From Primulina eburnea (lineage: Eukaryota > Streptophyta > Magnoliopsida > Lamiales > Gesneriaceae), in assembly GCF_022965805.1 (NCBI RefSeq), contig NC_133104.1:24610069-24674068 (forward strand): a stretch of DNA of 64,000 bases. Direction: 5' to 3'. The translations under genes and the position numbers were made by a program. The notes beneath the pieces were generated by a model. The model was not told the origin of the DNA. It ran no database searches and saw only the letters and a list, made by a program, of their open reading frames with translations. The first letter of the stretch is position 1. Every line of letters starts with the position of its first letter. Shown here in pieces: positions 19,296-31,385 of the stretch.

Positions 19296-22058
19296 TGTAA
19301 GGTCCAAAATTAAGACGACGTAATCCAACTGCATGCGAATCTAAGAAATAATGAAAAAATAAGTAATAATTGATTTTAATTGCTAATTACTTATGTGACA
19401 TACTTGTTTATATGTTAAATGAGATTTTTATTGTCATCATGCATAAAATGGTATTTTTATGGAATATTCAAGCGACGATCGAGGAACGGGGACCGAGGGC
19501 TGAAAAATGTAACATTTTTTTATTAAATAATTATTTAAAATATGGTGGTCGTTTTTAGTACTTTTTAAATAAAGGGTTTTGAGGTGATTTTATACGCCGG
19601 GGCGTAAGTTTTATCGGTATGGGTTTTTGAACAAAATACGAGCTTCTTGACAACCCGGCTAATAAATTCACATATTTAATTCAAGAAAAACTTTGTCAAT
19701 ATCTTAATTATGTCCTAATTAGACTAATGGGCCTAATTTAATGTCTTAATAGGACTAAGGCCTAGTTAGTGACTAATTAGTATATAATATGTATCAAACC
19801 CTACACTCCACACCATAAACCATCGGCCACACGCTTCACTTTTCTGAAAACACTCCCCACGCCCCTTGCATGGCAGCACACGATCATAGCAATCTAGGAG
19901 AGAATTTTCGAAAGGTTCAAGCTAGTTCAAGTCAAGGAGTCCCTATGTTCTTCGTCGTCAACGGATATTCGAGTGTATATAATGCAAAAGCACGCCTAAA
20001 TCTTTCTTTTCTCATCCATCATATCATATTATGGTTTGAATTATTGTATGCATGAAGAACATGAAATATTTTTAAGAATTTTCGTAATATTGCATGTAGG
20101 CATGAGGGAAGTTGACTTTTGATTCAAATAATTTGTTCTTTGAATGCTAAGGGGCTTCCATGATGCCATATTATGTTTACGCAAATCTTTCAAGTAAAAC
20201 AAAGTCCCACACACACACCCAAGATCAGCAGAAACAAAAGGAAACAAGAAGAAAATTGTACACGGCTGTCTTGGGGATAGGGTGATCGGGTTTCATGATG
20301 GAGGGTTGAGCTTGGTCTTGGCTTGGGCCAGGGCTCGGCTAAAGTCTTGCACGAGTCAAGGGGAGAGTCCTAGCCAAGCTAGGACTCACGGTCATGGCTG
20401 AGGAGGAGTCATAGCCACGCTAGGACTCTACCCGAGTGAACAGCCGAAAGTGCGCAGGGTTCGCACGACTGCGGGAGTCCAGGGGCTCGATTCATGGGCC
20501 ACGGGCTGGGCTAGGGTGGTTCACTAGGGTCCTAAGAAGGTGCATAAGGTGATGGTTCAAGGGCTGGGCGTCGGCTTAGGTCTGGCCACCAAAACATAGA
20601 GTCCATGCAAGTGGAAACTCTCGGCCAGCATAGGGTCTCTTAGGAGGGGCTTGTTTTTGGGTTTTGTGTTGGTTTCATGGTCTCTTAGGAGGGGCTTTCT
20701 ATTAAATTTTGGGAATTTTTCGGGATTAAAACACCGCAAAACAATTAATTAAATATAAATGAAAAATTCTAAGTTTTAGGCCAAATAAAATTATGGAAAA
20801 ATTAATTTAGGCTTAAATAATTAATTGGGATATGTTAGAGTCAAGAAATCAAGAAAAATCCGAAAACGTAAAATATCGAGTCTAGGGGTAAAACGGTCTT
20901 TTTACACCTAGAAATTATTAAAGGTCATGGCAGTTCCCTAAATGTTGTTTTTATGAAAATATGATTATTTTTAAATGTTTATGAATTGTTCATGACTAAA
21001 ATATGATTTTTAAGTGTTTAAGGAATTTTTATGATTTACGGAAGACATTTAAAATACATGTTGCATGATTGGTTTCAAAAATGAAAAATGTTATGTTATT
21101 CATGATTTTTATAAAGTGATGTGAATGAAAAATGTTGAATGAAGTGAAGTGATTGTGACTAATTCGTTAATAATGGCGACGTCGTGAGGGTGATGGTCCG
21201 AGTGGGAGCCCGACGATCGTGTTTCCATTATTGCGAACATGAGGTTATGAGGTTCGAGGAAGAATGGGAATATCGTGACGGGAGAAGGCCCCAGAGGGAG
21301 CCCATTTATGGGAGAAGACCCCAGAGGGAGCCCTGACAATCGTATTTCTATTCGATCATGTTAGGCCAAGGCTCAGTTGACCGGTGAGAACGTCGCTGAT
21401 GTCCCTGCCGCCCAGTACTGTGATTGTAGATAGGTCCATCGATTTTCATGTCATGTTGAGGGAAGTCACAATTAATGATCTGAATTCAAAAAGGAAAAGG
21501 AAAATGTTTATGATCATGTTAAAGGATTTTATGTCATGTCAAGAAAAATGTTAAGATTTATGTTTGCATGTCATGAAAAGTTATTTTTACTTACAAGTAT
21601 TTTCATTATTGCATGTGCTTTTTTAAATTATTATTTGATATAAAGATGAAGGTGTGTTGAGTCTTTAGACTCACTAGGTATGATGGATGCAGGTGGGATT
21701 GAGGGAGGTATTGACGAATGATTTGACTGGACTGAAGGCGCACACAACCCGTTGTGTGGACCAGCGCTACTATTTTCCGCATTACGTTTTATGATTACTG
21801 ATTTTAAATTAAAGATTTTTAGACTATTTATTTATGCTTTTTGAGAGATTTTTGAGAGGTTTAGTTTGTGCTATATTTTTCAAACTTATTGCTTTCTAAG
21901 TTTGTTAAACAGTAGACGATTTCAGTTTTATGACTATTTCACTTGACTTTTTAAAATGCAAGTTGGTCAATGTTTTATTTTAAAGAGTAAAATATTTTAT
22001 ACAAAAATTTTCATGTGGCAAGTATATATGGCCGAAACTTGAGTGTTTAAAAAAAAAA

Positions 22059-22060
<2 letters not shown>
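19296..22060 (+). repeat. 3' LTR of element A, truncated at its 3' end
   Basis: It starts TGTAAGGTCC and matches 1-2465 from about 19848 on, with a deletion of about 240 bp near 20690. It contains the phrase GATCGAGGAACGGGGACCGAGG, which recurs in variant form in most Ty3 LTRs of this window (31090, 33770 reversed, 56350, 62375, 63735). The last 45-60 bp found in the 5' LTR are missing and a TA tract takes their place. Confidence 0.88.

Positions 22061-22089
<29 letters not shown>
22061..22089. repeat. (TA)n tract at the junction of two truncated LTRs
   Basis: Alternating TA of about 29 bp joins the broken 3' LTR of element A to the broken 5' LTR of element B. Confidence 0.9.
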
Positions 22090-22091
<2 letters not shown>

Positions 22092-23044
22092 TTCATAATA
22101 TATTTTAGGACTTTCTCCAGCAACTTGGATTACTAATCAAGCCAAAAACTGTAAGTTATCAGGTGAGGAAATTACTATTCATTCTTCTATTAAAACCTTT
22201 GGCATTTGGCCTGGAAAATTCAATAGCATTTATTTAATGTTCAAATATCATTCACAGTTCATTTCGATTACTGATATATTTTCTTGCATATTTATGAACG
22301 GACTGATATATCATTAATGAATGGAGTCATGGACAACGGATTTCAGTCCGGAAATTGAGTCCACTGGACAACGTGGCTTCTGCCCAGAAAGTGAGTCCAA
22401 TGAACAACGGGTCAAAAGTCTCAGGTATATGGTTCATCTGAACAATGCGCACCAAATATTTCGGTCCGGAGAATGGTTCACCCGACTCGTAAAAAGATCT
22501 TTTAAGTGCTCAATTAGAGCCACCAATGTTAATTTATGACATTTTCATTTATTTATTATTTTTAGTAATTTTAACATTTCATAGCATTCATAACATTTAA
22601 TTTGTTATGCCTATTATTTCATGCATAATTCTGATGAAGCGCTATTTTTATGATATTTAAAAGCTATATACTAATTTAAACTCACTAGGTCCTCAAAGAC
22701 ATAAACCTCTGTTTCTTTTGTCTATTGTAATTTCCAGACACAAGAACCCCAGAATTGGAACAGGAGGAAGATAAATTAACCTGAAAAAAGAAAATTTGAA
22801 AGTTGTGATGATCTGTTTATAAATAAATGTTAAACTTTCGCTGTAAAATAATTGTACATATTTGAAATAAGAATGTAAATATTTGTATATAATCTTTTAA
22901 TAATAATAGAAAATATTTTTATCTAAAATATCTTTTTATTAATAATAATGGTAAAAATAAGGATAACAGTTCAATAAGGAAATATTGTAGAAAATATGGC
23001 ACTTAGTAAGGGAAAAATTATGAATTCCTAAACTGGGCGCCACA
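22087..23044 (+). repeat. 5' LTR of element B (5' part missing)
   Basis: It matches 29992-30942 of the 3' LTR, so about 1.2 kb of its start is gone. It ends GGGCGCCACA just before the primer-binding site. A 72-codon frame starting MESW at 22321 recurs at 30219 in the other LTR and is explained by the duplication. Confidence 0.85.
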
Positions 23045-23048
23045 GAGG

Positions 23049-23060
23049 TGGTATCGAGCC
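23049..23060 (+). other. Primer-binding site of element B
   Basis: TGGTATCGAGCC, an initiator tRNA-Met type site with one base missing relative to TGGTATCAGAGCC, begins four bases after the LTR end. Confidence 0.78.
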
Positions 23061-23158
23061 AGATTTCTTTGAGTCTAGAGATAGGAGCCTAAGGTTTATT
23101 ATAATGTCATTTGTTAATCTTTATGTTTTTCCTCATAATTGAAATGTCTCTTTTCAGG

Positions 23159-23990
23159 ATGACAGAGTCTAGTGGGACATCAAAGAAAAAACAAACTATA
23201 ATCATCAAACAAATGGAGGAAGAAATAGAAAAATTTTGCAAAGAAAACTCGGATTTGAAATGTCTAATGAATATGTTTCGGGAGCATTTTGAAACCTTTG
23301 GAACAATGAAACTTTTCATGGATTTATTGAAGAATGGATGAGGGCTGATAATCTAGCATATCAGGGAGATTTGGGTCATGTAATATATGAAAAAGACTGT
23401 ACCCTTATATATTTACTAGATATGCATGAATTCTATGACCGAGGTTTGATTAGTTTCTTAAAAGGAGTATCACACCCTTCGATCCAAATTGACCACTTAA
23501 TCATGCATGGGCGTGAACTGATTTATCAATCTATCCAAGGAATGGAACCGGGGGTTATCGGGCCATCTTACAAAAATCAAGCTAATCAGACCACCGCTCA
23601 TCCCATTACTAACACATTTGAAACCGGAGGTAGTAGCTTGACTAAAAATATTCCACAGTATGTACCAGCCTTTTTTGTAGAATATCCTGGATTCATGAAC
23701 ACAACAATAGATCAAAACCCCTTTATGATAAAAAAAAATATCTGTTGCAGTCACCGGAAGTTGAGTTTCTTCCTGATCTCATGTGGGAAAACTTAGGAGT
23801 AGATGAACATGTTCCAATGACTATTATACCTGAAAGTGAAAATGTTAATGAGTTTAGTTATGAACCGGACCCAGTTGAACCATATACATCACTGCCGAAT
23901 ACGGATCAAAATGTCACCATGGGAACCAGAGGCACAAATGAAGGCACGAGTCTCATAATTTTTATAGATCTCTCAGACGATGAGATATGA
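23159..23990 (+). pseudogene. Extra leader ORF of element B upstream of gag (unknown product, frameshifted)
   Basis: Three overlapping open stretches (23159-23341, 23332-23796, 23745-23990) read as one protein of roughly 270-280 residues broken by small indels near 23310 and 23730. The first part is lysine- and glutamate-rich and likely coiled coil (KKQTIIIKQMEEEIEKF). The middle part has MRADNLAYQGDLGHVIYEKD. The end is acidic (FIDLSDDEI). A CTCTTTTCAG acceptor-like tract stands right before the ATG. I recognise no family. Extra ORFs before gag are known in Ogre-type elements but are not usual in chromoviruses. Confidence 0.5.
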
Positions 23991-24193
23991 AGACAATGAC
24001 TATTTTGCACTAGTATTAATAATCATCATCTTTTGTAGGTATGATGATTATCAAGGTCATCAATTTTTGTAGGCAATATGACCCCGTTTGCTAGTTCTTT
24101 TTGTATTATGCTTGGGTATTGTAAATATTTGAAATATGTCTTGTTTATAAATAAAACTGACTGCTTACCCTATGACATAACTATGTACATTTA

Positions 24194-24196
<3 letters not shown>

Positions 24197-24236
<40 letters not shown>
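24197..24236. repeat. (TA)n microsatellite
   Basis: About 40 bases of TA dinucleotides lie between the leader ORF and gag of element B. Confidence 0.9.
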
Positions 24237-24241
<5 letters not shown>

Positions 24242-24335
24242 TGCAAGAAATTTCATATTTTATATTTACGTGTTTAAAATGACGTCTTTGCAAAATAGTA
24301 CTAAGCTAGAATCAGACAAGAAATTCCGTCTCAAG

Positions 24336-25354
24336 ATGACCACAACTCGGCAACTGGTGGAAATTCCAGAAGCGCTCAACACAATCCCCCCCAAGAACAA
24401 AACGTACAAAATATGTTTGAAATAATGCATCAATTTGTGCAGTTTTGTTAGCAAAATGCACCACGACCTCATGATCAAGCTCAAGAACATCACATTGAGG
24501 CAAATGATCGAGCTCTTGAAAGGTTTTTGAGATTCAAACCGCCAAAGTTTGAAGGCAAACCAGATGCGCATCAAGCAGAATCTTGGTTAAAAAAAATCAA
24601 CAAAATATTCTCTGTTCTCAATTATTCTGAAAAACAAAAGGTGAATTTTTCCACTTACTTATTTGAAGAAGCAGCTCACAACTGGTGGCGTACTGTGGAA
24701 CATAATTGGACAAATAATCACACCCCAAAAACGTGGGACAATTTTCTGCAAGAATTCAAAGGTAAATATATAACTCAAGTTATATTAAATACCCGAGAAC
24801 GTGAATTTATGGATTTAGTCCAAGGTGACATGACCGTGTCTCAATATGAGGCATAATCCCACCGTCTTATACTTTATGCACCACACTACATGGATGATGA
24901 GGTAAGAAAAAGAAAAAAAAAATTGTTCAAGGATTAAATCTAGATATTCGTTGGGCAACATTGCCCACAAAAGTTGCCAGTTATGTTTCTGCTGTCAATC
25001 AAGCTCTACGAGTATAAGAAGACATCAAGGTACTTCTTAAAAAAGAGGAAGAAGAAAAGAAAATCAGAAAGCCCAACCTTTTTGAAGATAACAATCGGAA
25101 AAGAAAATTTGAAAAAAGAACACAACCAGTCAGGCACGGAGAAGCTGTCAAAGGAAAATTTCCAAGAAACAACAGTAAAAAGCGTTGATATTGCGGATTA
25201 CCAAATCATGAAGAAGAAAAGTGTGGGAGAAAAGGTGGGAAATGTCTTATTTGCGGAAGTGAGCAACACCGCATTCAATATTGTCCAAAAAGAAGGAAAA
25301 AGACTCAACCCACAACAAAGCCAAAGATACTCACTCGAGCCTATGCCCTCTTAG
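24336..25354 (+). pseudogene. gag of element B (frameshifted)
   Basis: It probably starts at the ATG reading MTTTRQ. The frame shifts near 24390. The Retrotrans_gag core is open at 24527-24856 (RFKPPKFEGKPDAHQAESWL, NWWRTVEHNW, FKGKYIT), followed by a TAA. Cysteines in the third frame near 25190-25300 give a zinc knuckle CLICGSEQHRIQYC (CX2CX4HX4C). Confidence 0.78.
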
Positions 25355-25375
25355 AAAACAAAGAGGAGGAAGTTG

Positions 25376-28300
25376 ACCCCACTGCAGTCGTAGAAGGTAC
25401 TGTTACCATATTATCCAGTTCTGCAAAAGCTTTATTTGATCCAGGAGCTATTATTCTTTTATCTCAAAAGTTTTTGTACATAAAGTACCACTGTTATCTG
25501 TGCAGCTACCATATAGTTTTGAAATTAGCTCACCTTTAGGGACAACAATGATTATTGACATCATTTAAAAAAACTGTCCCTTAAACTTCCAAGAAAAAGA
25601 ATATCTAGCAGATTTGATTGAATTACCTATCAAGAACTATGAAATTATTCTTGGAATGGACTGGTTATTTAGACACCAAGCCCAACTCAATTGTTACACA
25701 AAATAAGTTTATCTTCAAACTTCTCATCCAATCAATTTCAAAGCAAACCATACCATGGGAATAATATCAACAGCATAAGCTAAGGCTATACAAAAAGACA
25801 ACGGACAAGGATTTCTAGCTTATTTGATAAATAAGCCAAAAGATCAACTCAAGATCTCAGAAATCTCAGTTGTACAAGGATTTCTAGAGGTTTTTCCTGA
25901 AGAGATCAATACTTTACCTCCTCAGAGAGACGTAGAATTTTCCATTGATCTAATACCTAGAGCACAACCCAGATCTAAAACTCCATACCGAATGGCACAT
26001 TCAGAGTTAAAGAATTAAAACTTCAATTACAAGACCTCATGGACAAGAAATACGTCCGGCCTAGTACATCTCCATGGGGTAATCCTGTATTATTTGTCAA
26101 AAAGAAAGATGGAACTCTAAGGATGTGCATTGATTATCGAGAACTTAACAATGTGACCATCAAAAACAAATATCCTCTACCGCATATTGAAGAATTATTT
26201 GATGTCTTACAAGGGTCTCAATTATATTCAAAACTTGATTTGCAACAAGGATATTACCAATTGAGAATTAAGGAGGATAACATCTCCAAAACGACTTTTA
26301 ATACCCGTTATGGACACTATGAGTTTGTGGTAATGCCATTCGAATTAACCAACGCTCCTGCATCTTTCATGGATATGATGCATCGAATATTTCAACCATT
26401 CTTGGACAAATTCGTTGTCCTATTCATAGATGATATTTTGATATTTTCAAGAAGTCATGTGGAACATGCTCAACATCTACGATTGATTCTCAAAAATTTG
26501 AAAGAACATCAATTGTATGCCAAATTCAGTAAGTGTGAATTTTGGCTAGAGAAAATATCATTTCATGGCCACTTTATCTCTAAGAAAGGACTGGAAGTAG
26601 ATCCTGCAAAAATAGAAGCCATATCTCGATCGAAACAACCAATCAACATCACAGAAATTAGAAGTTTTCTCGACCTAGCAGGATACTACCGAGGATTCAT
26701 TAAAGATTTTGCGAAAATTGTTGTTCCCCTGACACAGCTAACTCGCAAAGACAACCCTTTCTTGTGGAATGATGAGTGTGAGAAATTTTTTTGCAAATTA
26801 AAAGAAATGCTTACTAGTGCACCTGTATTAGCTTTACCAGAAGGGACAGAAGAGTTTGTGGTTTACACAGATGCCTCAAAAGAAGGCTTTGGATGTGTAT
26901 TGATGCAAAATTATAACATTATTGCATATGCATCTAGAAAATTAAAGAATCACGAGTTAAATTATCCCACTCATGATCTGGAATTAGGAGCAATAGTGTT
27001 TGCATTAGCAAAATGGAGAAACTACTTGTACGGTTCCACTTTTGATATTTATACAGACCACAAAAGCTTGAAGTATTTATTTACTCAAAAATAGCTGAAC
27101 ATGAGGCAAAGAAGATGGATTGAATTTTTGGAAGATTACGATTGTTCCATTCTTTATCAATCAGGTAAAGCTAATGTAATGGCTGATGCTTTAAGTAGAA
27201 AGATTAGCATGGCTTGTTTGGAAATGAAAGAAGAAAGAGAATGGGTACACATCCATTCACGTGGGCACTTGACCGGATTGAGAATCGAACTTGAATTTCA
27301 TACTAGAATTAAGCAAAACCAAGAATTGGAACAAGAAGTTTCAAAACTCCGTATTGATACAAATTTCGTCACCAATTTCAAAGGAATACTTTTCTACCAT
27401 GGCCGTATTTGTGTGCCTAGCTCAATGAAAAAGAAAATAATGGAAAAATCACATCAATCTCGGATCAGCATTCATCCAGGAGGATATAAGATGCACCAAG
27501 AGATTAAAAACACCTCTGGTGGAAAGGAATGAAACAAGATATTGCAGATTTCATTTCACAATGCCTATCTTGTGATAAAGGCTGAACATCAAATGATAAA
27601 GGCTGAACATCAAAGACCAGCAGGTCTTTTGCAACCACTTCCTATACCAGAATGGAAATGAGATCAAATAACTATGGACTTGTGAGTGGATTACCCCAGC
27701 TCCCAGAAGGTTTTAATAGCATATGGGTGATCGTTGATCGCTTAACCAAGTCAGCACATTTCATACCCATAAGTCACAAACATGGGATGGAAAAACTGGT
27801 TTAACTCTATCAGAAAGAAATTATACGATTACATGGTATCCCCACTACCATAGCATCTGATAGAGATCCGAAGTTCACATCAAGATTATGGAAAAAACTT
27901 CAAGAATGCCTTGGTACCAAATTAAATTTTAGCACAGCAGCACATCCGCAAACTGATGGTCAGTCTGAACGAACCATTCAAATATTGGAAGACATGCTTC
28001 GCGCATGTGTGCTGGATTTTGGGGCAAACTGGGGAAAACATTTGCCTCTAGTTGAATTTTCATATAACAATAGTTATCAATCCTCAATAAAAATGGCACT
28101 GTATGAAGCATTATAGGGAAGAAAATGTCGCTCTTCTCTTAACTGGGATATGGATGAATGGAGAGGCACAAAGAATGGACAAGAACGTGCAATCAGGCCT
28201 GACATTATACAACAAGCTATCGACAAAATACAACTTATCAGACAACGAATACAAACAGCTCAAAGTCGACAGAAGAGTTATGCAGATAAGAGGCGGAATG

Positions 28301-28741
28301 ATTTGAAATTTGAAGTTGGAGATTACGTATTACTAAAAGTATCACCAAGAGAAGGAATCAAACGTACTGGAAAGAAGGGAAAGTTGCATCCTCGATTTGT
28401 TGGACCCTTCGAAGTGATAGAACGAATAGACACTGTTGCTTATCGTCTATCTCTACCTGAAAATATATGCGGTATACATAACGTATTCCACGCATCACAA
28501 TTAAGGAAATGCAAAGTAGACTCATCCCAATTGATTGACCACCAACAGATAGATCTGGAAGAAAATCTAACATATGAAGAACAACCTGTGAAAAATTTTG
28601 ACCAAAGAATAAGGAATTTCGTGGTTGACCAATTCAGTTAATAAAAAAGTCTTATGGAAAAGCTACAACATTGAATAATCAACGTGGGAAACAGAGAAAG
28701 ATATGAGATGTCAATATCCTCATTTATTCAAATAACTCTTA
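25376..28741 (+). pseudogene. pol of element B: protease, RT, RNase H, integrase
   Basis: The protease triplet is ALFDPGA (usually D-S-G). The RT is open at 26039-27094 with [20 protein letters not shown], the catalytic FIDDILIFS near 26425 and RNase [20 protein letters not shown] near 27092 precedes the connection and integrase parts. HPGG(Y)KMH starts the zinc finger, DRLTKSAHFIPI and [13 protein letters not shown] mark the core, and KGKLHPRFVGPFEVIERI with HNVFHASQLRK marks the C-terminal domain to about 28741. Stops and shifts lie near 25765, 26018, 27530, 27660, 28115 and 28640. Confidence 0.85.
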
Positions 28742-28761
28742 AATCTGGGGACCAGATTCTT

Positions 28762-28776
28762 AAAAGGAAGGGATAT
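28762..28776 (+). other. Polypurine tract of element B
   Basis: AAAAGGAAGGGATAT precedes the TGTGACACCC start of the 3' LTR. Confidence 0.78.
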
Positions 28777-30942
28777 TGTGACACCCTAAACAAAGGTGCA
28801 TAAATATATTTTAAAGTTTATTAGTATAACTAAATTTTATTATGTTCATTTTAGAATTTTTACCACCTTATTGTTCGGTACAAATTTTATTTGTCCAAAG
28901 TATATAGAAATACATTAAAATACATCACAATACACTTAAAAAATTCATCAAGTACTATGAGGTTCTCATTCCAAGAGCAAATACCAAAATTATAATAAAA
29001 TACTATAATTAAGCTCAACATATATGTTAAGTAATTAATTACAATAATCATTAGGTTGAATGTAAGATAATTTATAATTAGGTTCAATACATAGGTTTTA
29101 TGTAATATAATTAGATTCAATGAATATAATCATTAAGTACAATGTATTCTAACTAAGTACAAAGTATTTAAATGTATGTAAGTATATACTAATATTAAGT
29201 TTTGGATAAATATAATCTTTTTTCATTTCATAAATAAAAATAGATAAACATGAAAATTAAAAATGGATAAGCATGAAACATAAAATCAATTTGGATAAAA
29301 ATGAAATCCACGACTATATATATCTCTTATCAACTTCAAATTCAGAAATCAGCCAAGAAGAAAGAAACGAGAGAGAGATAAGAAAGAAAAGGAAGAGGGA
29401 AGAAGAAAGGAAGGAGGAAAAGAGAAAAATATAGAAGAAAAATCTCTAATCCTTTCCGAAAAATTCTAATAAATCATCAACTATTCACCTCATATCTTAA
29501 AGCAATATAGCACTGGAGGCGATGTAAAAGGATCGATCAAGAACAAGAAAATCAAACCAAAATATTCCGAAAAACGGCAACGGAATCCCGTTTCAAGCAA
29601 GGTAATATACGGTCATCTTTCTTATAGCTACACACCAAACTAGAGGTTGACTTGAACACAAAAGTTGTACCTCTTGTTGCATAGATAAGGTACATACCGT
29701 CCGTCATCCCAAAATATTGCCGGAACTAACATTTTCGGAATGCCTGAGTACATAAGTTATCCATAAGACGATATTTAAATCTGATATTGATCGGATCCGT
29801 CGTATCGCCATTTTTCCCGTGGCCGAACTTCCTGGTGATGTTTTCGACTTTTTGGCCAACTTTCGTAATGTTTAGAGATATATCCAAATTAATATGAATT
29901 TTGCGAACTTATGTAAATCAACCGGGTTAAATTTTGAACAAAAATAATCTGGAAATGATCAGCTGTTACTTAAAAAACTCTAACATATAAATATCATTCA
30001 TAATATATTTTAGGACTTGCTACAGCAACTTAGATTACTAATCAAGCCTAAAACTGTAAGTTATCAGGTGAGGAAATTACTATTCATTCTTCTATTAAAG
30101 CCTTTGGCCTGAAAATTTCAATAGCATTTATTTAATGTTCAAATAACATTCACAGTTCATTTCGATTACTGATATATTTTTTTGCATAATTATGAACGGA
30201 TTGATATTTCATTAATGAATGGAGTCATGGACAATGGATTTCGGTACGGAAATTGAGTCAACTGGACAACATGGCTTTGGCCCCAAAAGTGAGTCCAATG
30301 AACAACGGGTCAAAAGTCCCAAGTATATGGTTCATCTGAACAACGCGCACGAAATATTTCGGTCCGGAGAATGGTTCACCCGATTCGTAAAAAGATCTTA
30401 TAAGTACTCAATTAGAGCCACCAATGTTAATTTATGACATTTTAATTTATTTATTATTCTTAGTAATTTTAACATTTCATAGCATTCATAACATTTAATT
30501 TGTTATGCCTACTACTTCATGCATAATTATGATGAAGCGCTATTTTAAGTTATTTAAAAGCTATATACCAATTTAAACTCACTAGGTCCTCAAAGAATTA
30601 ACCATCTGTTTCTTTTCGTCTATTGTAATTTCCAGACATAGGAAACCCGGAATTGGAACATGAAGTAATTAACTAAAGCTAAAATAAGAGCATTTGAAAG
30701 TTGTGATGATCTGTTTATAAGTAAATGTTAAACTTCCGCTGTAAAATAATTGTACATATTTGAAATAAGAATGTAAATATTTGTATATAATCTTTTAATA
30801 ATAGTAGAAAATATTTTTATCTACAATATCTTTTTAATAATAATAATCGTAAAAATAAGGATAGTAGTTCAATAAATAAATATTGTAGAAAATGTGGCAC
30901 TTAGTAAGGGAAAAATTATGAATTTCTAAACCGAGCACCTCA
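28777..30942 (+). repeat. 3' LTR of element B (2166 bp)
   Basis: It starts TGTGACACCC after the purine tract and ends GAGCACCTCA, matching the end of the 5' LTR at 23044. A purine-rich run at 29360-29440 (GA and AAG repeats) and a TATATATATC stretch near 29318 may mark the promoter and leader. This is inferred from position. Confidence 0.85.
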
Positions 30943-31385
30943 TGAATGCATGCAATCTAGGGTCTTATTTAAAAATAAGTGTTTAATGAATTTTTATGCA
31001 TTTCATACATGATTATTGCATGGGTAGGGTTTATTTCAGGATTTTTATTAAGTTTCATGCATTAGGGTTTTAAGTTTCATTTCGCGCTCAAACGAGGAAC
31101 GGAGACCGGAAATTACAAGAAAAACATTTTTAGTGAAGGATTAATTTTATTTATTTAATATGAGATGTATTAAAGAGTATTTTTCGAAAATGGGCTTTGG
31201 TGGGTATTTGTACTCGACGGGTCGTATTTTTAGCCGGCACACAAATTTTAACGATTCAGACGACTTTTTGAGGGCTCTGGAAATATTTTAAAAATGTACC
31301 TAAACGAAATTTTTCGGGAGCATTTTTGGGCTTGATGGGTTTGTTTTTATGCTTAATGGGCTCAAAACCCTTCTCAATCACTTTA
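30943..31385 (+). repeat. Ty3-type LTR fragment (family D)
   Basis: It matches the LTR at the right end of the window (about 63640-64000). Both have GAACG or AAACGAG(G)AACGGAGACCGG, the phrase ACTTTTTGAGGG and TTTTCGG near the end. It lacks the LTR start and runs straight into the minus-strand RT remnant C. Confidence 0.7.

Larger units (their letters stand above)
1..22060 (+). mobile_element. Element A: decayed Ty3/gypsy retrotransposon, Tekay/Del-like, interrupted by an Athila element
   Basis: The order on the plus strand is LTR, PBS, gag, intron, protease, RT, RNase H, integrase, chromodomain-like tail, PPT, LTR, which is the Ty3/gypsy order. The integrase tail ends with a VKVKW...EEATWE motif typical of Tekay/Del chromoviruses. 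The 5' LTR begins before the window. The 3' LTR starts at 19296 and is broken at about 22060. The coding part carries several stop codons and frameshifts, so the copy is dead. Its integrase is split by the younger Athila-type element at 6715-18121, and the coding sequence resumes after that element. Confidence 0.93.
22087..30942 (+). mobile_element. Element B: decayed Ty3/gypsy retrotransposon with an extra leader ORF
   Basis: Truncated 5' LTR, PBS, leader ORF, gag, protease, RT, RNase H, integrase, PPT and a complete 3' LTR (28777-30942) follow each other on the plus strand. The order and the RT and integrase motifs place it with Ty3/gypsy chromovirus-like elements. It is richer in A/T than element A and carries many stops. 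Confidence 0.88.

Noticed and set aside
22321..22539. 72-codon ORF starting MESW, repeated at 30219-30437
   Set aside because: These are the two LTR copies of element B. Conservation of the frame is explained by the LTR pair.
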